A stretch of 64,000 nucleotides of DNA from contig JAQMRL010000008.1 in NCBI GenBank assembly GCA_035578175.1, positions 9,772,883 through 9,836,882 on the forward strand, written 5' to 3'. This document shows positions 21,504 through 31,610 of this stretch, one piece after another. The stretch is from Catonia carolina (taxonomy: Eukaryota > Arthropoda > Insecta > Hemiptera > Achilidae). How positions within the stretch are numbered: position 1 is the first letter of the stretch; every line of letters begins with the position of its first letter. Under the pieces are notes generated by a model that saw only the letters and a list, made by a program, of their open reading frames with translations, had not been told where the DNA came from and made no database searches. The position numbers and the translations under genes were made by a program.

Positions 21504-22135
21504 AGGCCGAGCGCAAGTTGAGACGCAGCTCCGTGACGTGAGGTGAGGTGACTTACCAGCAGTTTCTGTGAATCCCTGAAATTGATACAACAGCGCATGT
21601 TGACACGCAGGGTGAGGTGGCGTAGTTCCTGCGTCACTTCACCCTGCGAAGGTTTGTGCCCGTGCCGCAATTTTCACTAGTGACTCCTCAGCTCGTGTTT
21701 GTTTTATTGAAAGTTGTAGTTTTGAAGGCTCGAGTTTGTACAATGAAGAAAAAAATTATCGAGGCAGTTCGAGAAAGACCAGTTTTGTATGAAACCTCAA
21801 ATAAGGACTATTTGAAAACAAACTTTTAAATTCATCCTTAAGGACGAATTCTCCGTGGCTCTTTATTTTTCTCAAATAACTGTTTTTCGGAAGCTTTATA
21901 TGAAATAATTTTGCAATTAATTTGTCATCGTTTAGTTCATCAGAATCCGATTCTGAACAATGTAATGAATTAATTAATATACGAGTATATCGCAAACATT
22001 CTAAACACAACGTACAGACAACAGTGGCAACAGAACTGCACCTCAACTTCCGCTCTCCCTGCGCGTAGTCGACTCTGTCCTGCGTTACACTGCGTCTCCC
22101 TATGTCACCCTGTGTCTCAACTTGCGCCCGGCCTT
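21504..22135. mobile_element. PIF/Harbinger-like MITE
   Basis: The left end GGCCGAGCGCAAGTTGAGAC is mirrored by GTCTCAACTTGCGCCCGGCC on the right, with TTA on both flanks. A 3-bp TTA/TAA duplication is the Harbinger habit. The minus frame at 21756-22046 has no recognisable domain. Confidence 0.55.
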
Positions 22136-22589
22136 ACGGTTATCTGTCAACAGTATGAGTCTGCATGTTACTCATAGTTTTGTCTAGTTTTAACTAGTTT
22201 CTTTTTAACAACGCTAAAAAGATATTACATCTAATAATAACGTTTAGTAATAATAACATCTAATAATAAGTCTCAACGTGCATTTACTGTAGTTCATGTC
22301 AAAAGTTAGATTACTAATAGATCTACCCTTTCTTTTGATATCTTAAATACAGCACTGATCTAACAGTTTTATTGTATTGTTTACTCAAGTTTAGTTCATA
22401 TCTTTTGTGTAAACACGTCCGTTATTCGTGGTAGCATGCGGTTTTTTTTGTGTTTTATACAAACTTAAGTATGGCGTCATCGCGTAGACATTTTACTTTG
22501 ATGAAAAAAGCAGATTTTTTTTAGTGTTTGGAAAATAGTGAAACGAACGGGGATATTGCATGGGAGTTTTACATTGGATACTCCATAAT

Positions 22590-22981
22590 TGCCCATAACA
22601 GACAGGTGGAGTGTCAAATTATTTACACTCAATCTGTTCGTTGCAGGGCTAAAATAAATAGTTCTTTTTCTTATCACATGGTCAGCCAATTAAATGACTG
22701 AATCATTTAAGAACAGAAGAGGTAGAGGTATACTGTGACACTAATCAGAGTTATCTCCTCTGAAAGTAATGAATTTCATTGTACAGCCAGACCCTGTGGT
22801 GAATGAAGTGAAGGTATCATTTGCAGAGTGGAAAATATGTGTTTTTCAGAGGGTCTGGCAGGCTGATAAGCATACTTTTCCATTCAGTGAGGAAGGCAAT
22901 TGTAAACCACCTCATTCCTCAGTTTACTTAGTAAAACCTCTATAGGTTCAAACCAGCCTTTTGGTTAATGACCTTAACAAC
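22590..22981 (+). mobile_element. SINE-like retroposon, copy 1 (full length)
   Basis: Starts TGCCCATAACAGACAGGTGG and ends in a GATGACCTTAACAAC tail. A perfect 10-bp target duplication ACTCCATAAT flanks it (22580-22589, 22982-22991). Shares its whole body with the copies at 27.3, 30.7, 42.4, 44.0, 48.3, 50.1 and 54.7 kb. Confidence 0.8.
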
Positions 22982-23519
22982 ACTCCATAATGTCCACAAT
23001 TTGGAAAACCAGGGTTTCCCCTGTTTTTCCAAATTCTCAAAAGAAGGTTGTGAACAACCTTCTCATCGTATATTGATCACACTAAGCGATAGGTCATTGT
23101 AATACTAGTTGTATTGTATTGCTAGTTTCCAAATTCTCAGAATAGTTTTGATGAAGGTAGAAGATAAATCGAAGAGACTTTAACGTAGTCCAAAAAAGAT
23201 GTGTTTTTGTGGTTTTCTTTGCAACGGGCAAACGGCATGACCGTAACTGGACCTATGTTACAAGAAAAGGCCGTCGGTTACAGTGGCTGGAAAAAACTGG
23301 TCCCTTGTTTCCGAGGCCCCTGTTTCTGATAACTGCTGTATTTATGTAAATTTTTTTTAAATAATATTTTTGTGTACGTAAATGCACAGTAAGAACTCTT
23401 TGTGAAGAAGAGTTTGTGCATCGGTATATTTTAACAAACCTAACGTCATTAACGTTAACTTCACGTCATTTTTATAGGTATATTTTAACTTTGTTAAAAT
23501 ATACCTAGTTGAAAGCTAC

Positions 23520-23897
23520 CTATAGTTCAGCCGCTCTAAGTTTGCTCCTACTGTCAACAAACCAAAACCAGCTACTACAGGGTGCACGCTAGAGTCCGTG
23601 ACTTTATGGATGTCGTATTCCTATTAAGTTAACTATTTTTTAAATTATAAGTACTTAAAGTACTAAAAACATCAGTCGTGATATGATGTAGGCCTAACAA
23701 TTTCATTTATAAAAATACTTTTAAAAGTATTTTGTATTTAAATACTTTTGAAAGTATTTTGTATTTAAATACTTTTGAAAGTATTTTGTTGTTACTTTTT
23801 AATCAGCGTGTACACATTTTGATATAATGCGCATGCTCAGTGACGTCATTATTTGTTTACATTAGGAGCAAACTTAGAGAGGCTGGACTGTAGTTTA
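23520..23897. mobile_element. MITE with internal 28-bp tandem repeat
   Basis: Inverted ends of about 29 bp, CTATAGTTCAGCCGCTCTAA on the left versus CTACAGTCCAGCCTCTCTAA (reverse complement of the right), three differences overall. Inside, 23712-23790 repeats TATTTAAATACTTTTGAAAG about three times. Confidence 0.65.
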
Positions 23898-23931
23898 AAA
23901 TATTGTTTAGTATTCGATTGTAATTTAAATT

Positions 23932-24418
23932 TTTTTTTTAGCTTTTATTTGTTATCGGGAATTGTACATTGTTGATAACCACCAAATTCGCTGCTTTTGT
24001 GCTGTATTTTTGACATGGATTATGAATCTGAACACGGATTCTCAGTAGAGTTTGTTCATAAGTGGCTGTCAGTTGGTCACCATGCAAAGTTACTTGCCCA
24101 ACCGGTGTTACTTAACCTATTAATTACTATTAATAGTAACTCTTTACCGGCTGACTGATTGGATTGGCCTGAAGGCCATTAAAAGACCTTTGGTCCAGTC
24201 AGTCAGCTGGTAGAAAGTTGCTTTTAATTGTAAAGCAACACCGGTTGGACAAGCGACTTTGTATGGTGACCATCTGACAGCCATTCCGGAACAAACTCCA
24301 CTGGGGGTCTCTATTCAAAAATTCATGCCGAATTACATAAAAAATACAGCGATCGAATTGAGTGATAATAATTGAAGTACAGTTCCCGATAATATAAGTA
24401 AAAAGCTAAAAAAAACAA
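23932..24418. mobile_element. Foldback element
   Basis: Two arms of about 210 bp are near reverse complements: left GGCTGTCAGTTGGTCACCAT and right ATGGTGACCATCTGACAGCC, with outer AGCTTTTATTTGTTATCGGG mirrored at 24385-24415. The turn is near 24175 (AAGGCCATTAAAAGACC). Non-coding. One arm recurs at 26276-26505. Confidence 0.7.
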
Positions 24419-24427
24419 AATAAAAAA

Positions 24428-24745
24428 TTCTGTCATGAGACGATATGTCTCGTGGCAGGTGGCAATTTTTAAAAAGGCTTATGGCAAAAACTATTAGTGA
24501 TTCCTGTATCTACTCTGTAAGAGGAATCGAATGACACTATTTTTGTTTCCTAATTCCGACTAATTTCTTGACTGCCAGTTTTGGGCTACTTTTGGTCGAA
24601 ACCCACTAACTTTTTGTGTAGTTTACGGATCTGAAAACCGTTTGTTGCTATCTTTTGTCGTGTCTGACATCTGGGTTTAATGGACGGACAAAGGAAAATG
24701 AAAATTTTAAAGGACTAATGAAAATTTTAAAAATTGCCACCAATG
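24428..24745. mobile_element. Short MITE-like repeat, copy 2
   Basis: GGTGGCAATTTTTAAAAAGG mirrored by TTTAAAAATTGCCACC. The interior is shared with 10789-11090. Confidence 0.6.
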
Positions 24746-25149
24746 AAGCATACGTGTCAATCAATATAGATTAAGTAGATAGGTAGATAAGATAACAAAC
24801 ATTAGCCGATATGTACTTTTTTTTGCAGTGAATACTATCCACAACTTTAATGTTTATTGTGAAAAGTGCGATCTCTAAAAGTAAGTGTTGTTTATTCATC
24901 TACTTAGTTTGTATTACATTTAAAAGTGATTCCCATTTGTAATTACCTTGTTACATTCACCCCATGTTTGTCGCCCTTTGTTTCCTACATGTACCGTTTC
25001 AACATACCGTGAATTTCATGCGTTTTCCTTTATTCTACCGCCTTAGTTTCATCTTGATAATGTATAAGCCTTTCCTTAGGCTTTTGGACTTAAAGCCTTT
25101 TAACCCATTCATTTCCCTTAACCCTTCCCTAACCCTTTCTTTTTTTTAA

Positions 25150-25650
25150 AGCCTTTTTTATGTTTACTTCGGCTTTTGGGATTTAAAGGATGGTCCTCCA
25201 GAGAAATTACTGTCTCCAGATGGCGACATTTTGCGGCGTGAGGAAATTTTAAATGTTTAGGGCCATAAAAAGGGCCGTGTAAGTGGTGGTCATCTGGGCA
25301 GGAATGGTTGGTCATAGTTGAGAAGGTGGACGACACGGCGTGTCATCTTCTTCCCTCGCAGTAGTGCATTGATGGCTACTTCGTCGGGATCCGGTGGGCG
25401 CAAGGCTGGGTATAGGGACCGCTGTGGGCATCGCTCGTGGCAGCGAGGGATGACTGTCCCAGTCGACAGCTTACGGTGTCAGGTCGGCGTGCAGAAACAT
25501 CATCTTTCTTGCGGGATTGTCAGAGTTCGATAGCCATGTGCCAGTGGTGGATGTCTCAATATGCTGTTAAGTGGATTGGAATCAAATGACTTCCAGCTCA
25601 GTGGAGCGCTGTTGATAAAGTCTCCAGTGCGCAGTGGTGGGGGCGGTTTT
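25150..25650. other. GC-rich block of unknown nature
   Basis: Sharply more GC-rich than its surroundings. Frames at 25118-25336 (minus) and 25318-25533 (plus) show no domain. It resembles the composition of the solo-LTR-like blocks but lacks their ends. Confidence 0.35.
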
Positions 25651-25651
25651 T

Positions 25652-25962
25652 TTTTTTTTTTAATTCCTAATATGTGTACTTTGCAATCTGTTCAATTCAG
25701 AACAATAAGAAACCCAATGAGATGAGGATGATATGTGTGACGTGTAGTCTTGTACAGACTCAGGCCGACCATTCCTGAGAGTATGGTTAATTGAACCCCA
25801 ACCATCAAAGTACACCGGTAACCACTGTCTAGCATTAAAATTTGTATAAAAGTAATTACCTTTACTAGGATTTGAACGAGGAACCTTCGTCTCCGAAAAT
25901 CAGCTGATTTTAGCGACGACTTTACCTCTAGACCAATTTGGTGGGTTTGGGGGCAGTTACAA
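25652..25962 (-). mobile_element. tRNA-derived SINE, type 3
   Basis: Read on minus: ACCAATTTGGTCTAGAGGTA at the head (A-box-like), then GGTTCCTCGTTCAAATCCTA (B box), then body and an A-rich tail at the left edge. Related copies lie at 37725, 39490 and 53938. Confidence 0.7.
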
Positions 25963-26275
25963 TCCCTCTGCAGTGCCGACACAAGCCTATCTCCCCTGTT
26001 AGAACTATTAGCGACTTCCCTTTGTCACCAAGCCGGAAGCTTTGACAGCCGGGTGCACAGAACCTAACCAAAGGGGCTGACTGTGACATTAAATTAAAAT
26101 TACTGTTGTTGACTGCTTCATAACCAGCTCTTTAATCTAACGCTAAGAATGTGAAACTTCTGAATTTTGTCCCGTATTGTAGCTGTTAAATCATGTCTAT
26201 TTTTTCAATAAATTCCTAAACTTGTGTAGCTTTTTCTTCTTTTATTAATAATAAAAGAAGGAGACCAATTTATTA

Positions 26276-26505
26276 AATTGGCCCAATCAGTCAGCTGGTA
26301 GAAAGTCGCTATAATATGTTAAGTAACATGGGTTGGACATGCGAATCTGTATGGTTTTCAGCTGACAGCCATCCATGTGAACAAACTTTTCTGGGGTCAC
26401 TGTTCAAACTCATGACTAATCCATGTCAAAAATACAGCGAAAAGCAGAAATCAAATTGGGTGGTGGTCAATACTGTAAAGTTCCCAATGATAAAGAAAAA
26501 AAAAA
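26276..26505 (+). repeat. Single arm of the 23932-24418 foldback element
   Basis: CAGTCAGCTGGTAGAAAGT, GGTTGGACATGCGA, TGACAGCCAT and AATACAGCGA appear in the same order as the right arm of the foldback element. The mirrored arm is absent. Confidence 0.65.
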
Positions 26506-26589
26506 TTATAGGTACTGAATTACTTTAGTATTAGTAAGTTGGTTATGTATTTGTATGTACTATTTACATCTTGCTTAACTTAACATTTA

Positions 26590-26895
26590 CATCTTAGCTC
26601 GGTCATTAGCGACTACGGTGGTTTTAACTTGTGAAAATTTCCAGACCCTGTCCGGGAATCGAACCCGGGACCTGAGCGTGGTAGGTTAGTGCGCTAATAC
26701 TACACTACGGACGCGGTCACGAGTTTTTTTTAATTCGCATCAGCTGCTTAATCATTAGCGACTAGATGGATTATGTAACAAAAACTGTAGGATTTTACCC
26801 GAGAATATTTCCAGACCCTATCCGGGAATCAAACCCGGGACCTCAGCGTGGCAGGCCAATGTGCTAACCACTACGCTACGGAAGCGGCCGTGAGT
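26590..26895 (-). mobile_element. Two tRNA-derived SINE heads, type 2, side by side
   Basis: Each has the reverse-strand B box GGGAATCGAACCCGGGACC (26653-26675) or GGGAATCAAACCCGGGACC (26823-26845), followed by A-box-like GCGCTAATACTACACTACGG or GTGCTAACCACTACGCTACG. Both heads face the same way. Confidence 0.7.
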
Positions 26896-26937
26896 AAATT
26901 GTACTGTATTTTTTGTAAGAAGTAAATCATATATTTT

Positions 26938-27767
26938 TTACTTTCTCTTGCCTATCTGAATATGTAGGAAGGAAAGTATTGTTTTCATGTCGATTTTTCA
27001 CGGGATCTACATGTTTTCAGACCCCCTGAACCCAAAAAACATGTTTTTAGCGATTGGTCTGTATGTGTGTGAACAGAATATCTAAAAAACGGAACAATGT
27101 ACGAACTTGAAACATAAGTTACATACCACTACCGGACCCGACATGAACATTTTCATCAAAATCGGTCAACCGGAAGTAGTAGTTTATTCGTGTAATTTTT
27201 CACTTTTTTGCGATTTTCTCAAAAACTGGTCCTACGATTTTTTTTAAAAAATCGCCTCACTTTGTGTCTTTCATATTTGATTAAAATTAGGTTATATTTA
27301 TTGAGGTTAGTTTTTTATTTATTTCTAATGTTAGGTTGTGTTGTTTTTTAGGTCATCAGCCGAAAGGCTGGTTTGAACCTGTAGAGGTTTTACTACGTAA
27401 AACGAAGAGTGAGGTGGTTTAGCATTGCCACAACTCACTGAATGGGAAAATACACTTATCAGCATGCCGGGCCCTCTCAAAAGCACATATTTTCCACTCT
27501 GCAAATGACACCTTCATTTCATTCACCACAGGGTCTGGCTGTATAATGAAATTCATTACTTTCAGAGAAGATAACTCTGATTAGTGTCTTTTACACCTCT
27601 TAACTCTTCTGTTCTCTAATTATTCAGTCATTTAATTGGCTGACCATGTGACAAGAAACAGAACTATTTATTTTAGCCCTGCAACTAACAGATTGAGTGA
27701 ATGTTAGGTTATATTGGTCATTATTTGCATTGGCAAGAGAAAGTTGTGTGAGTGTTCACACTAGATT
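26938..27767 (+). mobile_element. Helentron/HINE-like element, copy C, with SINE insertion
   Basis: The 5' edge TACTTTCTCTTGCCTATC and 3' GGCAAGAGAAAG are followed by a GTGTGAGTGTTCACAC hairpin. The middle is deleted relative to other copies (jump near 27255). A SINE-like insertion lies at 27338-27699. Confidence 0.7.
27338..27699 (-). mobile_element. SINE-like retroposon, copy 2 (5' truncated)
   Basis: Perfect 11-bp target duplication AATGTTAGGTT (27327-27337, 27700-27710). The head segment TGCCCATAACAGACAGG is missing, so the copy is 5' truncated, as in target-primed reverse transcription. Confidence 0.8.
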
Positions 27768-27774
27768 TTTGTTA

Positions 27775-27957
27775 GTTTATTTATAAAAGTCGCATCGATA
27801 AGCTTGATAATTAACGCGTACTATATAGATTTTGGTACAAGAACGGTGGGGTTTTAACGTGTTAAAAATTTCAGACACTAGCCGGGAATCGAACCCGGGA
27901 CCGTTCGTTTTGCAGGCTAGCGCGCTAGTCACTACGCCACGGTGGCAGTGTAGCATA
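27775..27957 (-). mobile_element. tRNA-derived SINE, type 2
   Basis: B box GGGAATCGAACCCGGGACC and A-box region GCGCTAGTCACTACGCCACG on the reverse strand, with body tail AAGTCGCATCGATAAGCTTG. Confidence 0.7.
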
Positions 27958-28280
27958 TAAATCTTTTGTTTGTGTACTTATACGGCATGTATTACAAACT
28001 CACTAAAAATAATTATTTTATTTATTAGTAATTATTTTACTAAAATGTTTTTTACACAAGATTGTTATTGGCGTGTAATTGTGAAATAAAAATTAAAAAT
28101 TGTAAATTGCGTAATATTGTTAAACAGCGTAAAATTATATTTGTGGGTAATTACAAATGTTGGGTTGCGCAAACATATACATTTAAAACAATTCGGTACA
28201 CCGGGAAATATTTAAGAACGGGAGTAATTTTTAACCAACTTTTTAAACGCAGACTGTGAGAAGGATGATAAATGAAAAAA

Positions 28281-28419
28281 ATCTGGTGTGGAACACTCAC
28301 ACAACTAACGTTCTCTTGCCAATGCAAATAATGGCCAATATAACCTAACATTAGTAATAAAACATTAGAAATAAACAAAAAACTAATCTCAATAAATATA
28401 ACCTTATTTTAATCATGAG

Positions 28420-28470
<51 letters not shown>

Positions 28471-29399
28471 GTTTAACGTCCGACTGTTTTGCGAATTGCT
28501 GCTAATGCAGACGGTGAAGGATGAAATGAATTTTTGTAACGTATGAAAAAATGCCATGCCCGAGTGGGATTCGAACCCAAGACCGCGTGATGAGAGGCGA
28601 GCACGTTACCAACATCGCCAACGCGGCCGGCAATCATGAGTGAAAGACGCAAAATAAAAATTACCTCGGTTTAGTTTAAAAATACGTAAAATCACTCTTG
28701 CTAAACTAGGCTCTGTAGAGAAAAATTCTCTATATAAAAGTTGTAAATCTTTAAATCTTCTATAAATTTTATTACATACACTTTTGTCGTAAAATGCATA
28801 CTAAGGCCAAAATCTTTAAAAAATAATTTTTCACACGTTTTCGTGAGAAAAAAACAGAATTACCGCTAAACTAAGCGTTATAAAAAAATTTTGAAATAAA
28901 AGTTGTAGGATTTTAAATACTCTACGTTTTTTATTTTATAAATTTTTACGCTAAAATGCATATTAAAGCCGTAATCTTAAAAACACAATTTTTTTACGTG
29001 AAAAAGCCTCACCAAGAATTTCAGCAAACATGGCGTCTACCCTATCTTGTAGAGCATAAAAAATTTAGTAAACGAGGCGATTTTAAAATAATCGTAGGAC
29101 CAGTTTTTGAGAAAATCGCAAAACAGTGAAAAATAACAGGAATAAACTACTACTTCCGGTTGACCAATTTTGAGGAAAATGTTCGTGTCGGGTCCGGTTG
29201 TGGTATGTAACTAAAGTTTCAAGTTCGTACGATGTTCCGTTCTTGAGATATTCTGTTCACACAGACCAATCGCTAAAAACTTGTTTTTTTGGTTCAGGGG
29301 GTCTGAAAACGTGTAGATCCGGTGAAAACTCGATTTCGAAAAATCGACGTGAAAACAATACTTTCCTTCCAATATAGAATATATAGGCAAGAGAAAGTA
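28281..29399 (-). mobile_element. Helentron/HINE-like element, copy D, with tRNA-SINE insertion
   Basis: The hairpin end ATCTGGTGTGGAACACTCAC is at the left and AGGCAAGAGAAAG at the right. The internal 177-bp-type duplication is present. The microsatellite is almost absent. Interrupted by the SINE at 28423-28631. Confidence 0.75.
28423..28631 (-). mobile_element. tRNA-derived SINE, type 1, with poly-A tail
   Basis: Starts with a run of about 45 T (the A tail on minus). Body CAGACGGTGAAGGATGAAAT, reverse B box GGGATTCGAACCCAAGACC, and head CGCCAACGCGGCCGGC. Perfect 12-bp duplication AATCATGAGTGA (28411-28422, 28632-28643). Confidence 0.85.
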
Positions 29400-29478
29400 A
29401 AAATACGAGAACTGATCGTGGAATCGAACCCGGCGTGGAAGCCACTTGCGCTAACCACTATGCCATCAGGCCGGTCAA
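29400..29478 (-). mobile_element. tRNA-derived SINE head fragment
   Basis: Reverse B box GTGGAATCGAACCCGGCG and A-box-like GCGCTAACCACTATGCCATC. Confidence 0.55.
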
Positions 29479-30678
29479 ATAGCTGTACATTTCAATTTAT
29501 ACCCTTAATATGTTAATACGCTGAGTACACAAAGATGAATAATTTTTTAAAGTACTTTTAACTTTTTGTATATTATTTATTAACTAATAAATAAAAATTA
29601 AATTAAATTTAATTAAGTGTTTTGGTTCTGTTTCAGATTTACATTGGACAAGACTTTTTTTTATACATTAAATGAAGCCGAAATTATAAACAGAATGTGT
29701 AAATAAATTGAATAAATAATATATTACTGAAATAAATTGTTTTATTTTATTTAAAAACCTTATTTTATTTAAAAGAATGTCAGAATATGCATAACAGATT
29801 ATCAACAAAATTAAAGTTTAATAAAAGATTTTAAAAATGTATAATTTTGAGGACTGCAGTACTTTTTAAGTATTGATATGTTATTTCATTGAATGAAAAT
29901 GACGTATTTAACAAATACCATATCTACTGTATGGTTGTGGAAAAGTAAAAATTATAAACTGAATTTATTGTATAGGAGTATAGATACTAACAAAATGAGA
30001 AAAAAGGGAAATTTTTACAACGGTAGGTAAATTTTTTGTAATAGGTAAGACTGACGTAAAAACAGGTATTTAAGAAAGATACCGAATCTGGGATTGCGGG
30101 TGGGGTAACGGGAACGGTCCGATGAACAACTCTTCAACAGCATTGATTTGACTATTCGTTACTATATTGACGATTCCAATTTTACAATATTACCTGTTCG
30201 TTAGTGTCTTATGCTGACAAACTTATAGTTAGAATTTTAATATCGTAGCGTTCAGAGAATGTTAGTATTTTCACCAATCCGCTAGATGGCGTAAGAATGC
30301 GCTTTTATAAATTATAGTTTCAATGATATTCAATAGATAGCGTAAGAATGTACTTTTACATATCACCTTGTGTAATTTTCTTTTATAATTTTGTTCTATT
30401 ATTTAAAGTCGCTTTTATAGATTGATTCTGTAAATCAGTTTTATAATAATTACTATTTATTTACCAGCCGCGGGTATTCAAGTGAAGGCTGTTTTTGTAC
30501 AATTTCAAATAAAGAATAATTCTTTATTGATCAACTGTTTTTAATTTTAATAAAAATTTTTACTTTTTAAGTAAAAATCCTGCTATATTTTCCATTTTAT
30601 TACTGGTTTGCATAATAATAATAATAATAATGCATAAGTTTGGATTACAAAATTATGTAGTGTCAAAAAACTAAGAAT
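29479..30678. other. AT-rich stretch, no gene seen
   Basis: No supported coding or repeat structure, apart from an (AAT)n run near 30616-30632. Confidence 0.45.
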
Positions 30679-30689
30679 TTTTAAATTAT

Positions 30690-30877
30690 GTTGTTTAGGT
30701 CATCAGCCGAAAGGCTGGTTTGAACCTCTAGAGGTTTTACTAAGTAAAACAAGAAGTGATGTGGTTTACCATTGCCTTCCTCACTGAGTGAAAAATTACG
30801 CTTATCAGCATGCCAGGCCCTCTGAAAAGCACCTATTTTCCACTCTGCAAATGACACCTTCACTTCATTCACCACAG
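30690..30877 (-). mobile_element. SINE-like retroposon, copy 3 (strongly 5' truncated)
   Basis: Only the 3' half is present (tail GTTGTTTAGGTCATCAGCC to CATTCACCACAG). Perfect 11-bp duplication TTTTAAATTAT (30679-30689, 30878-30888). Confidence 0.82.
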
Positions 30878-31440
30878 TTTTAAATTATATGTACCTGTAT
30901 TGGTATTAACACATCAGTTACTTACCATATTAAATCAAAATTGTTCTCACCTTCTTACACTTATATACACACACTTACCCAACCTTCGTTGTTTTTTTTT
31001 GTAAGAAGCTTTATTTCGCCTTCCTCACAATTTAACTGTATTTGGCTCACCCAACAATGAAAATGTGTATTTCCAGTGAAAACTCTATTTCAAAAAATCA
31101 ATTTGAAAATAATACTTACTTTTCTTATTTATACAGGGTGATTCAAAACTATACCGCAATCTCTTGGGATCTCAATCTATAGCTAAAAATAAGAAAAAAA
31201 ATTCATATAAATGTACGCCTGAAAACGCTTAGTTAGAGAGTTACGGTTAGCGAAAAATTTCACCTAGAACTCTGTACCCTCAGTGAAGTAAGGCTGTATA
31301 AAAATGTTAAAGGTAGTTACTATTGTTATTGTTGTAACTAAATAATAGCTAGCGCCATCTAGTGTATATAATGTGTACCTACCTGTCATTTTGCAAATAA
31401 AAGTCAGTCTGTTTTCAACTACTATCCATGCGTTTTATTA

Positions 31441-31455
31441 GGTTATGGGCCCAGG
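31441..31455 (+). promoter_or_regulatory. Primer binding site of the Copia element
   Basis: GGTTATGGGCCCAGG directly follows the 5' LTR. It matches the copia-type site complementary to an internal stretch of initiator tRNA-Met (family knowledge). Confidence 0.75.
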
Positions 31456-31610
31456 TATAATTCGCGATATAGTCAAGTTATATTTCGGATTATTTACTTT
31501 TTGTGGACTATCAGTGCGCCGTTACACGTGAAATATAAAATAACGGTGGAAATCACTATATTGTTCCTGTATTTCCGAGTGTCTGTTGGCTGTTAGTTAC
31601 CGCGTGCAAA

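Larger units (their letters stand above)
21332..23340. mobile_element. Pogo-like element holding two younger insertions
   Basis: The left end TACAGTAGTTATC is mirrored as GATAACTGCTGTA at the right. Inner inverted segments 21366-21404 and 23058-23094 (GACCTATCGCTTAGTGTGAT) match perfectly. Inside are a Harbinger-like MITE (21504-22135) and a SINE-like copy (22590-22981). No transposase frame is recognised. Confidence 0.5.

Noticed and set aside
26640..26895. Functional tRNA genes
   Set aside because: B and A boxes are present, but the acceptor stems do not pair properly and the same segments recur with SINE bodies.
28351..28557. Frame with a poly-lysine run
   Set aside because: It is the A tail of a SINE read as protein.
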